In this document: positions 17,402 to 25,430 of the stretch, piece by piece
Layout: every line of letters starts with the position of its first letter
Numbering within the stretch: the first letter of the stretch is position 1
DNA from: Streptococcus sp. S784/96/1
GTDB lineage: Bacteria > Bacillota > Bacilli > Lactobacillales > Streptococcaceae
Direction of reading: 5' to 3'
Assembly (NCBI RefSeq): GCF_902729355.1
Contig: NZ_CACVCC010000013.1
Location: forward strand, 1-64,000
DNA length: 64,000 bases
Translations under genes and position numbers: made by a program
The notes under the pieces: model-generated
Told to the model about the DNA's origin: nothing
Seen by the model: only the letters and a program-made list of their open reading frames with translations
Database searches by the model: none

Positions 17402-18076
17402 CTATTGATTTGAGTTGCTGCTTTTCTTGTTCAAGTGTCGTCTCCACCACACTTTAATGCCAGTCAAGCAAGTAGTCGTTAGAAAGGAAAGTAGAAAAAT
17501 TTTGACTATTTTATGTCCTTTATAGGTCCAATCAAAGAGCCACTGTAAATTGATGATAGGTGTGGGGAGATTATCTAATAATTGGCTAGCGGTTTGATTA
17601 GCGGCTTGATAAACGGCATGTTTTTCCTCGTCAGAGAAGATTGTTTGGTTGTTGTCGTCATAGGGATAGGATTTTTCTTTAAGATTAAAGTTTTTATCAA
17701 AGTAGAAAAATACACTTTCTCCATTAGTCTTTAGGGGATCAGGCATATTTATTGAATAGTTATAGTCATTTAAATTACTTTGATATACTATGTAATTGTA
17801 ATTTTCACTACCTGCTAGATGAAGGTAAGAAATACGATTCCTCCCATCAATATTGTATTCGAATATTCCACCGTCTACCTTGCTTTCATAGGTATTATCG
17901 ATATGATAAAATAGTTGATCGGTTAATATAAATGGAATCCCTTTTTTAGGGGTAAGATGAGAGTTTTTAAAGTAATAAACAGTATGTGTCTCTAAACGGT
18001 TGTAAATCCAAAATGATGATAGCATCCATATGATTGTAAAGATAACTAGTTGTTTGAATAGTTTTATTAATGACAT
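17402..18076 (-). CDS. Membrane protein of unknown function, two predicted helices
   Basis: A 224-residue protein I do not recognise. A hydrophobic N-terminal segment (LFKQLVIFTIIWMLSSFWIY) and a C-terminal segment (KIFLLSFLTTTCLTGIKVWW) bracket a central polar domain of about 160 residues, probably outside the membrane. The start has AAAGG upstream. A decayed paralogue lies directly downstream on the same strand, 12 nt past its stop, so the locus was a tandem pair. No enzyme motif is visible. Its promoter must lie in the 167-bp spacer shared with miaA. Confidence 0.75.
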   Translation of the reverse strand: MSLIKLFKQLVIFTIIWMLSSFWIYNRLETHTVYYFKNSHLTPKKGIPFILTDQLFYHIDNTYESKVDGGIFEYNIDGRNRISYLHLAGSENYNYIVYQSNLNDYNYSINMPDPLKTNGESVFFYFDKNFNLKEKSYPYDDNNQTIFSDEEKHAVYQAANQTASQLLDNLPTPIINLQWLFDWTYKGHKIVKIFLLSFLTTTCLTGIKVWWRRHLNKKSSNSNQ

Positions 18077-18207
18077 GATTACCTTTTTTTCTTTTTCATA
18101 GATTGTTCCTTTAAATGATGTTTAGATATTGTATCATGATTTAAACCTTTTTAAAATAATTTGACTTAGGAGTTATAAGGAAAACATTTAACATTGGTTA
18201 GCTTCTA

Positions 18208-18237
18208 TTGTTATCAATAAGTGATTTTTGATATAAT
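18208..18237 (+). promoter_or_regulatory. miaA promoter, predicted to give a leaderless mRNA
   Basis: TTGTTA (18208-18213), 18-nt spacer, TATAAT (18232-18237). Only six bases separate the -10 from the ATG at 18244, so the expected +1 is the A of the start codon. There is no ribosome site. Confidence 0.75.
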
Positions 18238-18243
18238 ACTCCT

Positions 18244-19131
18244 ATGACTAAACTAATTGTAATTGCTGGGCCGACGGCGGTTGGGAAGACTGCTCTTGGG
18301 ATTAAATTGGCGCAAAACTTTAATGGAGAGATTATTTCAGGCGATAGCCAGCAGGTCTATCGTGACCTTAATATTGGGACAGCAAAGGCGAGTGCGGAGG
18401 AGCAAGCTGCTGCTGTTCACCATTTGATTGATGTTCGTGATGTAACGGAAACTTACTCGGCCTTTGATTTTGTGGCGGAGGCTAGAGCTGCGATTGAGGA
18501 CATTTCTAGTCGGGGCAAACTCCCTATCATTGTGGGTGGTACAGGTCTTTATCTCCAAAGCCTGCTTGAGGGCTATCATTTGGGCGGAGAGGTTGACCAA
18601 GAGGCTGTTCTGGCTTATCGTGCGGAGCTTGAAGCTTTTTCTGATGAGGTTTTATTTGGGAAAATAGCAGAGCGGGGGCTTGAGATTCCTCAGCTAAACC
18701 GCAGACGCGCCATTCGTGCGCTTGAATTAGCACGTTTTACAGATCATCTCGAAAACCAAGAAACAGACTACGATGCCCTTCTTTTATGTCTAACAGATGA
18801 CAGACAAGTCCTTTATGACCGTATCAATGGGCGTGTGGATAAGATGGTAGACCAAGGGCTTTTGGATGAGGCAAGGTGGCTCTATGATAATTATCCGCAT
18901 GCTCAAGCTGCGCGTGGCATTGGATATAAGGAGCTTTTTCCCTATTTTGCAGGTGAGCAATCACTGGACGAAGCGGTTGACAAGCTCAAGCAAAACACAC
19001 GTCGCTTTGCGAAACGTCAGTTGACCTGGTTCAGAAACCGTATGGAGATGACCTTTTGTGAAGTTGGATCTAGTGATTTTGAGGCAAAGGTTAAGCAGCA
19101 GATTTCTGAATTTTTAAAAGGGAAAAAATGA
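18244..19131 (+). CDS. miaA: tRNA dimethylallyltransferase
   Basis: A 295-residue enzyme that transfers a dimethylallyl group to N6 of A37 in tRNAs that read UNN codons. Seen: the P-loop GPTAVGKT at 9-16, the substrate motif [32 protein letters not shown], and the C-terminal [13 protein letters not shown] and [15 protein letters not shown]. Length is normal. The start lies 7 nt from a consensus -10 box, with no ribosome site. The stop overlaps the start of the next gene by 4 nt (ATGA). Confidence 0.97.
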   Translation: MTKLIVIAGPTAVGKTALGIKLAQNFNGEIISGDSQQVYRDLNIGTAKASAEEQAAAVHHLIDVRDVTETYSAFDFVAEARAAIEDISSRGKLPIIVGGTGLYLQSLLEGYHLGGEVDQEAVLAYRAELEAFSDEVLFGKIAERGLEIPQLNRRRAIRALELARFTDHLENQETDYDALLLCLTDDRQVLYDRINGRVDKMVDQGLLDEARWLYDNYPHAQAARGIGYKELFPYFAGEQSLDEAVDKLKQNTRRFAKRQLTWFRNRMEMTFCEVGSSDFEAKVKQQISEFLKGKK

Positions 19132-20033
19132 GGCTAATGAAAAAAGTTTTGCTGATGTTGTTTGTACTGAGCATTTTGGGGTATGCTGGCTTTTCATATT
19201 ATCTGGCAAGTTTGATTGTCACTCCGAAGGTATTGACTTTGGCCGAAGAACGTCAATGGATTGAGGAACATAATTTAGTCGGTGATTTTGAAGCTTACAA
19301 TAAGGAAGAATTTACTGTTACAGGCTTTGAAGGCTACAAGTTTCACGCTCAACTCATCAAATCAGATAATTCAACTTCTAGCAAATATGTGATTATCACA
19401 CACGGCTTTCGTTCCAATCGAAATGGAGCTATCAAGTATATGGATAGTTACCACAAGTTAGGCTACCATGTGATTACTTATGATGTGCGTGGACATGGTG
19501 AAAAACAACCAACGCCAGTTAGTCTTGGTAGATTAGAATAAGAAGATTTGCTTGCTTTGATAAGCTACACCTATCAAACCTTTGGTGAGACGATTAGTCT
19601 GGGGTTGCATGGTGAATCTATGGGAAGTGCGATTTCCTTATCTGTTCTTGATAAACATCCTAAGTTAGATTTTGTAGTAGCGGACTGTGGGTTTACCAAT
19701 TTATATGACCTGACAGAAGGAGCTTATCGGGATAATCACCTTGGTTTTCTTATTTATGGTGTTAATGCTGTCACAAAATGGGGATTCGGGATTGACATGA
19801 AAGAGACTAGTCCGATTGAATTGATAAAAACGAATCAGGTACCCATCTTATTTATCCATGGTGAAAAAGACAACTTCATCAAACCAGAAAATGGTCAAAA
19901 ACTTTTTGAGGCGAATGCTTCCAAGGATCAATTGGTCATTGTTCCAAAGGCAGAGCATGCCAGTTCACGAGAAATTTTAGGAGAAGAAGCCTGCATGACA
20001 CTCATCAGAAATTTCATCAATAACTTAAAATGA
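19128..20033 (+). pseudogene. Alpha/beta hydrolase interrupted by an in-frame stop
   Basis: One frame encodes a 300-residue exported or membrane-anchored serine hydrolase, but codon 138 (19539-19541) is TAA. The first part has a hydrophobic N-terminus (LMLFVLSILGYAGFSYYLA) and the oxyanion region ITHGFRSNR plus YDVRGHGE. The second part continues in the same frame with EDLLALISYTYQTFG, the nucleophile motif HGESMGS, FIHGEKDNFIKPE (Asp) and PKAEHASS (His). The triad is split across the stop, so neither part could work alone. Everything else is intact, so the change is recent, strain-specific or a sequence error. The start overlaps the miaA stop. Confidence 0.85.
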
Positions 20034-20052
20034 AAACGTCATTTTCATTAGG

Positions 20053-20080
20053 AAAGGGTGGTTACTTTGACCGCCTTTTT
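20053..20080 (+). terminator. Terminator after the hydrolase pseudogene
   Basis: AAAGGGTGGT and ACCGCCTTTTT form a short GC stem (GGTGGT with ACCGCC) extended by A-T pairs, followed by T. Confidence 0.6.
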
Positions 20081-20090
20081 ATCTTTTTTA

Positions 20091-20099
20091 TGGTAAAAT
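20091..20099 (+). promoter_or_regulatory. Extended -10 promoter for the hflX operon
   Basis: TGG-TAAAAT about 118 nt upstream of hflX; no clear -35. The leader contains AAAAAGGAG followed by a six-codon GTG frame, but the spacing is too short to claim a leader peptide. Confidence 0.4.
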
Positions 20100-20216
20100 A
20101 ATAACAATGGTCAATTTGATGTTAAGATGACGAAAAGTCTGAATAAGATTAGAAGTTGAACAATCATTTTTCTTAAAAAGGAGAAGTGTATCAGGTATTC
20201 ATTTAGGAGGTCTGCC

Positions 20217-21455
20217 ATGATTGAGACAAAAAAAGAGCAGGAACGTGTCATTTTAGTTGGTGTTGAACTGCAGGATACGCCACATTTTGAGATGTCAATG
20301 GCAGAGCTAGCTAGTCTTGCTAAGACGGCTGGTGCCGAAGTGGTGTCTAGTTACACCCAAAAAAGAGAACGTTATGACAGTAAGTCCTTTGTTGGTTCAG
20401 GAAAATTGGCTGAGATTAAAGACATTGTTGAAGCTGATGACATTGATACCGTGATTGTCAACAATCGTTTAACACCTCGGCAAAACGCCAATTTGGAGAC
20501 AGAACTCGGTGTCAAAGTCATTGACCGTATGCAGTTGATTTTAGATATTTTTGCCATGCGTGCAAGAAGTCATGAGGGCAAGTTACAAGTTCATCTTGCC
20601 CAGTTGAAATACATGCTGCCACGTTTGGTAGGTCAAGGAATTATGCTTAGTCGTCAGGCGGGTGGTATTGGGTCACGTGGGCCAGGTGAGAGTCAACTAG
20701 AATTGAACCGTCGTTCCATTAGAAATCAGATTTCGGATATTGAGCGCCAATTAAAAATTGTTGAGAAAAATCGCCAGACTATTCGTGATAAACGAAGCCA
20801 GTCTGAGGTTTTTAAAATTGGTCTTATCGGCTATACCAATGCAGGTAAATCAACGATTATGAATGTCTTAACAGATAATCGTCAGTACGAAGCCGATGAA
20901 TTGTTTGCGACTTTGGATGCGACAACCAAGCAGATTTATCTTCAAAATCAATTTCAGGCAACCTTGACGGATACCGTTGGGTTTATTCAAGACTTGCCGA
21001 CGGAATTGGTAGCAGCTTTTAAGTCAACTTTGGAAGAAAGTCGCCATGTGGATTTACTCCTTCATGTGATTGATGCGTCAGATCCAGATCATGAAGAGCA
21101 TGAAAAGGTTGTTTTGGATCTTCTTAAGGATTTAGACATGCTCGATATTCCGCGCTTAGCTATTTACAATAAAATCGACAAGGCTAAAAATTTAACAGCA
21201 ACAGCTTTTCCAAATGTTCGTCTATCAGCGCGTGAGGAAGGGGCAAGAGAAAGTTTGCGATATCTCATTATTGACGAGATTCGTGATGTTTTTGAACCCT
21301 TTAGTATCAAAGTTAGTCAAGATAAGCTCTATAAACTTTATGAACTAAATAAATTGGCACTACTAGACCGTTATGATTTTGATGAGCCGATTGAGGAAAT
21401 CACAGGTCATATTGCGAGCCATAATCGTTGGAAATTAGAAGAATTTTATGATTGA
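20217..21455 (+). CDS. hflX: Ribosome-associated GTPase HflX
   Basis: A 412-residue GTPase that binds the 50S subunit and splits or rescues stalled ribosomes under stress. The N-terminal HflX domain carries GSGKLAEI and the glycine-rich GGIGSRGPGESQLE linker. The G domain has G1 GYTNAGKST (205-213), G3 DTVGFIQDLP and G4 NKID. The ribosome site AGGAGG is ideally placed. It is the first gene of an eight-gene run ending with recJ; the next gene overlaps it by 8 nt. Confidence 0.96.
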   Translation: MIETKKEQERVILVGVELQDTPHFEMSMAELASLAKTAGAEVVSSYTQKRERYDSKSFVGSGKLAEIKDIVEADDIDTVIVNNRLTPRQNANLETELGVKVIDRMQLILDIFAMRARSHEGKLQVHLAQLKYMLPRLVGQGIMLSRQAGGIGSRGPGESQLELNRRSIRNQISDIERQLKIVEKNRQTIRDKRSQSEVFKIGLIGYTNAGKSTIMNVLTDNRQYEADELFATLDATTKQIYLQNQFQATLTDTVGFIQDLPTELVAAFKSTLEESRHVDLLLHVIDASDPDHEEHEKVVLDLLKDLDMLDIPRLAIYNKIDKAKNLTATAFPNVRLSAREEGARESLRYLIIDEIRDVFEPFSIKVSQDKLYKLYELNKLALLDRYDFDEPIEEITGHIASHNRWKLEEFYD

Positions 21456-22104
21456 TTATATGTCACTTGCCCTCACTTATGGGGGCTTTACCGTGTTGGA
21501 TAAGGTTTATTTGGAAAATAAGCTGGCGCAACTATCAGATGATGATAAATTGACTTTTATTACACCGCCACCTAGTGTCATCAATGCTTATTTTGCAGAG
21601 CTTTATCAAAAAGAAAGCCCAGAAGCTGCAACAAATTATTTTTTCAAGATGAGTCAGGAACTTAAACTGTATCAAGAAAATCCCTCTTTTTTAGAAGAAA
21701 AACCCTTTGTCAGATTAAATTTATCAGGCAAATCTTATGGGTTTGTCTATGAAAGTGATGAGGAAATCGCTCTTGTTTTTTCAGAACAAGATGAGCCTGT
21801 GAGCTCTGCTATTTTGTTTGAATTAGCACAGATTTTTCCACATTATAAGATTTACCTACAAGATGGCTTGATTAAGATGGCTAAAATGGCATTTTCAACT
21901 GAAGAACTTGAAAATTTGACACCTGAAAGTGCCTTGCTCAGCCATGTCACAAAAATTTCAGAAGATGTGATTAAGGTTAGTTCCTTCAACCAAGAGGAGT
22001 GTCTGGAGCTTGTAGCGACTTTTCAGGGGAAAAAATACTTTCATTATCATCAAAGAGAATTTGTTGTCTATATTGTTCAACCGAATAATGATAGAACGCC
22101 ATGA
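21448..22104 (+). CDS. Conserved streptococcal protein of unknown function, between hflX and rnz
   Basis: A 218-residue soluble protein. Homologues in this position in streptococci are sometimes named cystathionine beta-lyase, but no PLP-dependent fold or lysine motif is visible and the length is about half that of a real lyase, so that name is rejected. The sequence opens with LALTYGGFTVLDKVYLENKL and contains a beta-rich middle (YGFVYESDEEIALVFSEQDE). The ATG at 21448 overlaps hflX; an alternative ATG is at 21460. Conserved synteny with hflX and rnz suggests an RNA or ribosome link (inference only). Confidence 0.75.
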   Translation: MIDYMSLALTYGGFTVLDKVYLENKLAQLSDDDKLTFITPPPSVINAYFAELYQKESPEAATNYFFKMSQELKLYQENPSFLEEKPFVRLNLSGKSYGFVYESDEEIALVFSEQDEPVSSAILFELAQIFPHYKIYLQDGLIKMAKMAFSTEELENLTPESALLSHVTKISEDVIKVSSFNQEECLELVATFQGKKYFHYHQREFVVYIVQPNNDRTP

Positions 22105-22151
22105 TAGTGACTCTAGGAATCGTAATAAATAAGATTAGAATGTATGAGAAA

Positions 22152-22180
22152 TTGATACCAAGGTATCGTAATGTTTTATA
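22152..22180 (+). promoter_or_regulatory. Candidate internal promoter for rnz
   Basis: TTGATA (22152-22157), 17-nt spacer, TTTATA (22175-22180). The predicted +1 near 22187 would put the hairpin at 22190-22208 at the very 5' end of the message. Confidence 0.4.
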
Positions 22181-22189
22181 GAAAGGATG

Positions 22190-22208
22190 TCGTAGGTTTG
22201 CCCTACGA
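22190..22208 (+). promoter_or_regulatory. Hairpin in the rnz translation start region
   Basis: TCGTAGG and CCTACGA form a perfect 7-bp stem with a 5-nt loop, 13 nt before the rnz ATG. The only good ribosome-site-like sequence, GAAAGGA (22181-22187), lies on the far side of the hairpin. Folding would bring it closer to the start codon. Confidence 0.45.
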
Positions 22209-22221
22209 TTAGTATGATAAG

Positions 22222-23151
22222 ATGGAATTACAGTTCTTAGGAACAGGGGCAGGGCAGCCTGCAAAACAACGTAATGTCTCAAGTTTAGTGTTGAAATTAT
22301 TGGATGAGATTAACGAAATTTGGATGTTTGACTGTGGTGAAGGGACTCAACGTCAGATTTTGGAAACAACGATTAAGCCTCGTAAGGTTAAGAAAATTTT
22401 TATCACACATTTGCATGGAGACCATGTTTTGGGGTTGCCAGGATTCCTTGCCAGTCGTGCTTTTCAAGCTAGTGAAGAGCAGACAGATTTGGATATTTAT
22501 GGTCCGCTAGGTATTCGTCAATTTGTCTTGACCAGTCTCAAAGTAACAGGGTCACGTCTGCCCTACCGTATTAATTTTTATGAATTTGATCGACAGAATT
22601 TGGGTAAAATATTGGAAACAGACAAGTTTATTGTTTACGCTGAACAATTAGATCATAGCATTTTTTGTATGGGTTATCGTGTCATGCAGAAAGATTTGGA
22701 AGGAACTCTTGATGCGGAAGCTCTAAAAGTAGCAGGTGTTCCTTTTGGTCCTCTTTTTGGTAAAGTTAAAAATGGTGAAGACATTACCTTAGAAGACGGA
22801 ACAAAAATCATTGCAAAGGATTATATTTCAGAGCCTAAAAAAGGAAAAATCATCACTATTTTAGGAGATACAAGACAAACTGATGCTAGTGTCCGTCTTG
22901 CTCTTGGAGCAGATGTCTTGGTACATGAATCCACTTATGGAAAAGGGGATGAGAAAATTGCTCGAAGTCATGGGCATTCAACTAACATGCAAGCAGCAGA
23001 GGTGGCAAAAGCAGCGTCAGCCAAACGTCTTTTACTCAACCATGTTTCGGCACGTTTTCTTAGCCGTGATTGCAGGCAGATGGAGCGCGATGCGTCAGCC
23101 ATTTTCAAAAATGTCCATGTGGTGAAAGATTTTGAGGAGATTGAGATTTGA
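22222..23151 (+). CDS. rnz: Ribonuclease Z (tRNA 3' endonuclease)
   Basis: A 309-residue metallo-beta-lactamase-fold nuclease that trims the 3' trailer of tRNA precursors. Seen: [15 protein letters not shown] at the N-terminus, the zinc motif THLHGDH with His63, His65, Asp67 and His68, [10 protein letters not shown] with a further ligand Asp, and the C-terminal SHGHST and LNHVSARF. Length is normal for the short form. The start lacks a close ribosome site and follows a small hairpin. The stop overlaps the next start (TTGA). Confidence 0.96.
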   Translation: MELQFLGTGAGQPAKQRNVSSLVLKLLDEINEIWMFDCGEGTQRQILETTIKPRKVKKIFITHLHGDHVLGLPGFLASRAFQASEEQTDLDIYGPLGIRQFVLTSLKVTGSRLPYRINFYEFDRQNLGKILETDKFIVYAEQLDHSIFCMGYRVMQKDLEGTLDAEALKVAGVPFGPLFGKVKNGEDITLEDGTKIIAKDYISEPKKGKIITILGDTRQTDASVRLALGADVLVHESTYGKGDEKIARSHGHSTNMQAAEVAKAASAKRLLLNHVSARFLSRDCRQMERDASAIFKNVHVVKDFEEIEI

Positions 23152-23912
23152 GAATTGTTGCTATCACAGGAGCTTCTGGTGGAATTGCAGAGCAACTCAT
23201 TAAACAATTGCCAGAAGAAGATATGCTTCTTCTTCTCGGGCGGAGTGAGGAGCGCCTAGCAGAGCTTTACAAGGAACGTCAAAATAAACGTTGTATCGGT
23301 CTTGACATTACTGATGATACTGCTGTTGAAAATTTTATCAATCAGGTTTATCAAGAATTTGGTCGAATTGATGTTCTTATCAATAATGCTGGCTATGCCG
23401 TATATAAAAATTTTGAAGCATTTTCCATGACTGAAATTCGTGACATGTTTGATGTGAATACCTTTGCTAGCATGAATTTTTGCCGTCTCGTTGGTGGTAA
23501 GATGAAGGAAGCAAAATCAGGTCATATCATCAATATTGTCTCCATGTCAGGTTATATGGCTACAGGACAATCGTCCATTTATTCAGCGAGCAAATTTGCC
23601 ATGATTGGCTATTCAGATACCCTTCGTTTGGAATTAGCCCCCCATGGTGTATTTGTCACGACTGTTAATCCAGGTCCTGTTGCGACAAAATTCTTTGACC
23701 AAGCAGACCCAAGTGGTGCTTATCTCGATAGTGTCAAAGCTTTTACCTTACAGCCTGATGTGGTTGCGGCTAAAATTGTAAACATTCTTGGAAAGAAAAA
23801 ACGTCAGTTGAACATGCCGCTTGCCCTAAATGCAGCTCATAAAGCCTACACGCTGTTTCCAACTATTGCTGATTTTTTAGCAGGGACCGTGTTTAATTTG
23901 AAAGTGAAGTAA
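23148..23912 (+). CDS. Short-chain dehydrogenase/reductase (YqjQ-like)
   Basis: A 254-residue Rossmann-fold oxidoreductase. Cofactor motif [11 protein letters not shown] lies at the N-terminus, followed by NNAGYAVY, the catalytic Ser in NIVSMSGYM, the YSASKFAM motif (Tyr and Lys), and NPGPVATKF. Substrate unknown. It starts at TTG 23148, whose last base and the next two form the rnz stop (TTGA), so it is translationally coupled to rnz. Confidence 0.9.
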   Translation: MRIVAITGASGGIAEQLIKQLPEEDMLLLLGRSEERLAELYKERQNKRCIGLDITDDTAVENFINQVYQEFGRIDVLINNAGYAVYKNFEAFSMTEIRDMFDVNTFASMNFCRLVGGKMKEAKSGHIINIVSMSGYMATGQSSIYSASKFAMIGYSDTLRLELAPHGVFVTTVNPGPVATKFFDQADPSGAYLDSVKAFTLQPDVVAAKIVNILGKKKRQLNMPLALNAAHKAYTLFPTIADFLAGTVFNLKVK

Positions 23913-23916
23913 TAAG

Positions 23917-24198
23917 ATGCGTAAAAATGTAACGGTGGGACTCTTAGTAGCGTCCGTTGGCTTAACAGCCTTGTTGTCTATTGCCAATATCCAATCTGTG
24001 ACAGTCAATTATTTATTTGGAACGTTTAAGTTGCCTTTGATTTTACTGATTTTGCTTTCAGTTGGTTTAGGAATGTTCATTCAATTTCTGCTCGGCTTTT
24101 TCAAAAACATGAGCTTACGCCAAGAAATCAAAAAACTTAAAGAGGAACAAGTCAAGGTTAAGGATACGTTGACTGAAAAGGAAGTGACGGCCAAGTGA
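23917..24198 (+). CDS. LapA-domain small membrane protein
   Basis: A 93-residue protein with two membrane helices (VTVGLLVASVGLTALLSIAN and LPLILLILLSVGLGMFIQFL) followed by a charged coiled-coil tail rich in Lys and Glu. This matches the LapA/DUF1049 pattern. The family is named for lipopolysaccharide assembly in Gram-negatives, but this organism has no LPS, so the role is unknown. It lies 4 nt after the dehydrogenase and overlaps the next gene. Confidence 0.78.
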   Translation: MRKNVTVGLLVASVGLTALLSIANIQSVTVNYLFGTFKLPLILLILLSVGLGMFIQFLLGFFKNMSLRQEIKKLKEEQVKVKDTLTEKEVTAK

Positions 24199-25022
24199 CT
24201 CAACCAATCAATTTGCTTTTTTCAATCAATGATGGCTATGTGAATCAGTTCAAGGTTACTCTATATTCTGTAGTGAAAAATGCAAGTCGTAAGGATTTTC
24301 ATGTTTACATTTTGCAAAAACCTTTGTTGGAACGACATGAAGAAGTGAAGGCCTACTGTGATAAATTGGGCGTCATCTACACGCCTGTTGTGATAGATGA
24401 GCAAGCTTTTGAAAATGCTCCAACAACAAATCGCTATCCTGAAACGATTTATTACCGTCTATTGGCGCATGAGTATTTACCAGAAAAGTTAGAAAGAATG
24501 CTCTATTTGGATGCTGATATTCTTTGTATCAATGACTTGGTTCCACTTTACGACATGGATTTAGGCCAAAAGTTGTATGCTGCTGCTAGCCATACGGAAG
24601 ATTCCGATATTACTGATGCGATCAATCGCCTGCGATTAGGGAACTATGAGTCGGCCTCCTACTTTAATTCAGGCGTGCTTCTAATGAATTTAACGACTAT
24701 TCGTCAGAGAGTTAACCGTTCAGATATGATGTCCTATATTGCTGAGAAAGGAAACCTTCTTTTTCTTCCCGACCAAGATGTTCTTACTGCCTTATATGGA
24801 CATGACATTGAGCTTATTCCAGATGATATTTATAATTATGATGCTCGTTATTTTTTGATTTATAGGGCCAAAAGCAAAGCTGATCACGGATTGGACTGGG
24901 TGATAGAACATACTGTCTTTTTACATTTTTGTGGGCGAGACAAGCCTTGGAAAAAAGGACATCGAAATGTATTTGCAAGCCTATACAAACATTATTGGCA
25001 TTTAACAAAGAAAGAAGAATAA
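24195..25022 (+). CDS. Family 8 glycosyltransferase
   Basis: A 275-residue retaining glycosyltransferase. Seen: INLLFSINDGYVNQFKVTLYS at the N-terminus (split by a few bases of polar loop), the metal-binding D-x-D at Asp106 and Asp108 (YLDADILC), YFNSGVLLMNL, FLPDQDVLTALY, and the C-terminal HFCGRDKPWKKGH. The donor is probably UDP-glucose or UDP-galactose; the acceptor may be a teichoic acid, surface glycan or glycoprotein. It starts at GTG 24195, overlapping the LapA stop (GTGA). No membrane segment. Confidence 0.88.
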   Translation: MTQPINLLFSINDGYVNQFKVTLYSVVKNASRKDFHVYILQKPLLERHEEVKAYCDKLGVIYTPVVIDEQAFENAPTTNRYPETIYYRLLAHEYLPEKLERMLYLDADILCINDLVPLYDMDLGQKLYAAASHTEDSDITDAINRLRLGNYESASYFNSGVLLMNLTTIRQRVNRSDMMSYIAEKGNLLFLPDQDVLTALYGHDIELIPDDIYNYDARYFLIYRAKSKADHGLDWVIEHTVFLHFCGRDKPWKKGHRNVFASLYKHYWHLTKKEE

Positions 25023-25023
25023 A

Positions 25024-25413
25024 ATGGATATTTTATTACACGAAATTAGAGTTTTTGAAAATTATGAGGTAAAAAAAGCAGAGGCAGGGCATATTATTGT
25101 TGATACCAAGGTGGTAGACGGTTCCTTAAACTACTATGGCAACGCCCACGGTGGTTATTTATTTACCCTATGCGACCAGATTTCTGGTTTGGTTTCACGA
25201 TCATTGGGTGCTAATGCAGTGACTCTACAATCAAATATCAATTACCTGCGTGCTGCTCATCTGGGAGATGTTTTAACTGTTGAAGGGCGTTGCATTCACA
25301 ATGGACGTACTACAAAAATAGTTGATACGGTGGTTGCTAATGATAAGGGAGATGTTATCACTAAAGCGAGTTTCACCATGTTTGTCACAGATAAACCAGC
25401 AGGAGATGCCTAA
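25024..25413 (+). CDS. PaaI-family hotdog thioesterase
   Basis: A 129-residue hotdog-fold acyl-CoA thioesterase. The active-site signature NAHGGYLFTLCDQISGL is present, followed by VTLQSNINYLRAA and GDVLTVEGRCIHNGRTT. Such enzymes hydrolyse aromatic or medium-chain acyl-CoAs, often as housekeeping to free CoA. It follows the glycosyltransferase stop directly and precedes recJ by a few bases. Confidence 0.9.
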   Translation: MDILLHEIRVFENYEVKKAEAGHIIVDTKVVDGSLNYYGNAHGGYLFTLCDQISGLVSRSLGANAVTLQSNINYLRAAHLGDVLTVEGRCIHNGRTTKIVDTVVANDKGDVITKASFTMFVTDKPAGDA

Positions 25414-25430
25414 GGCGGTGTATGTTAAGT

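Noticed and set aside
20160-20216. Possible leader peptide before hflX (AAAAAGGAG then a short GTG frame ending at TAG)
   Set aside because: Only two bases lie between the purine run and GTG, too close for initiation, and the six-residue product has no regulatory codons.
21448-22104. Cystathionine beta-lyase as name for the gene between hflX and rnz
   Set aside because: No PLP-binding lysine motif, no aminotransferase fold pattern, and half the expected length.
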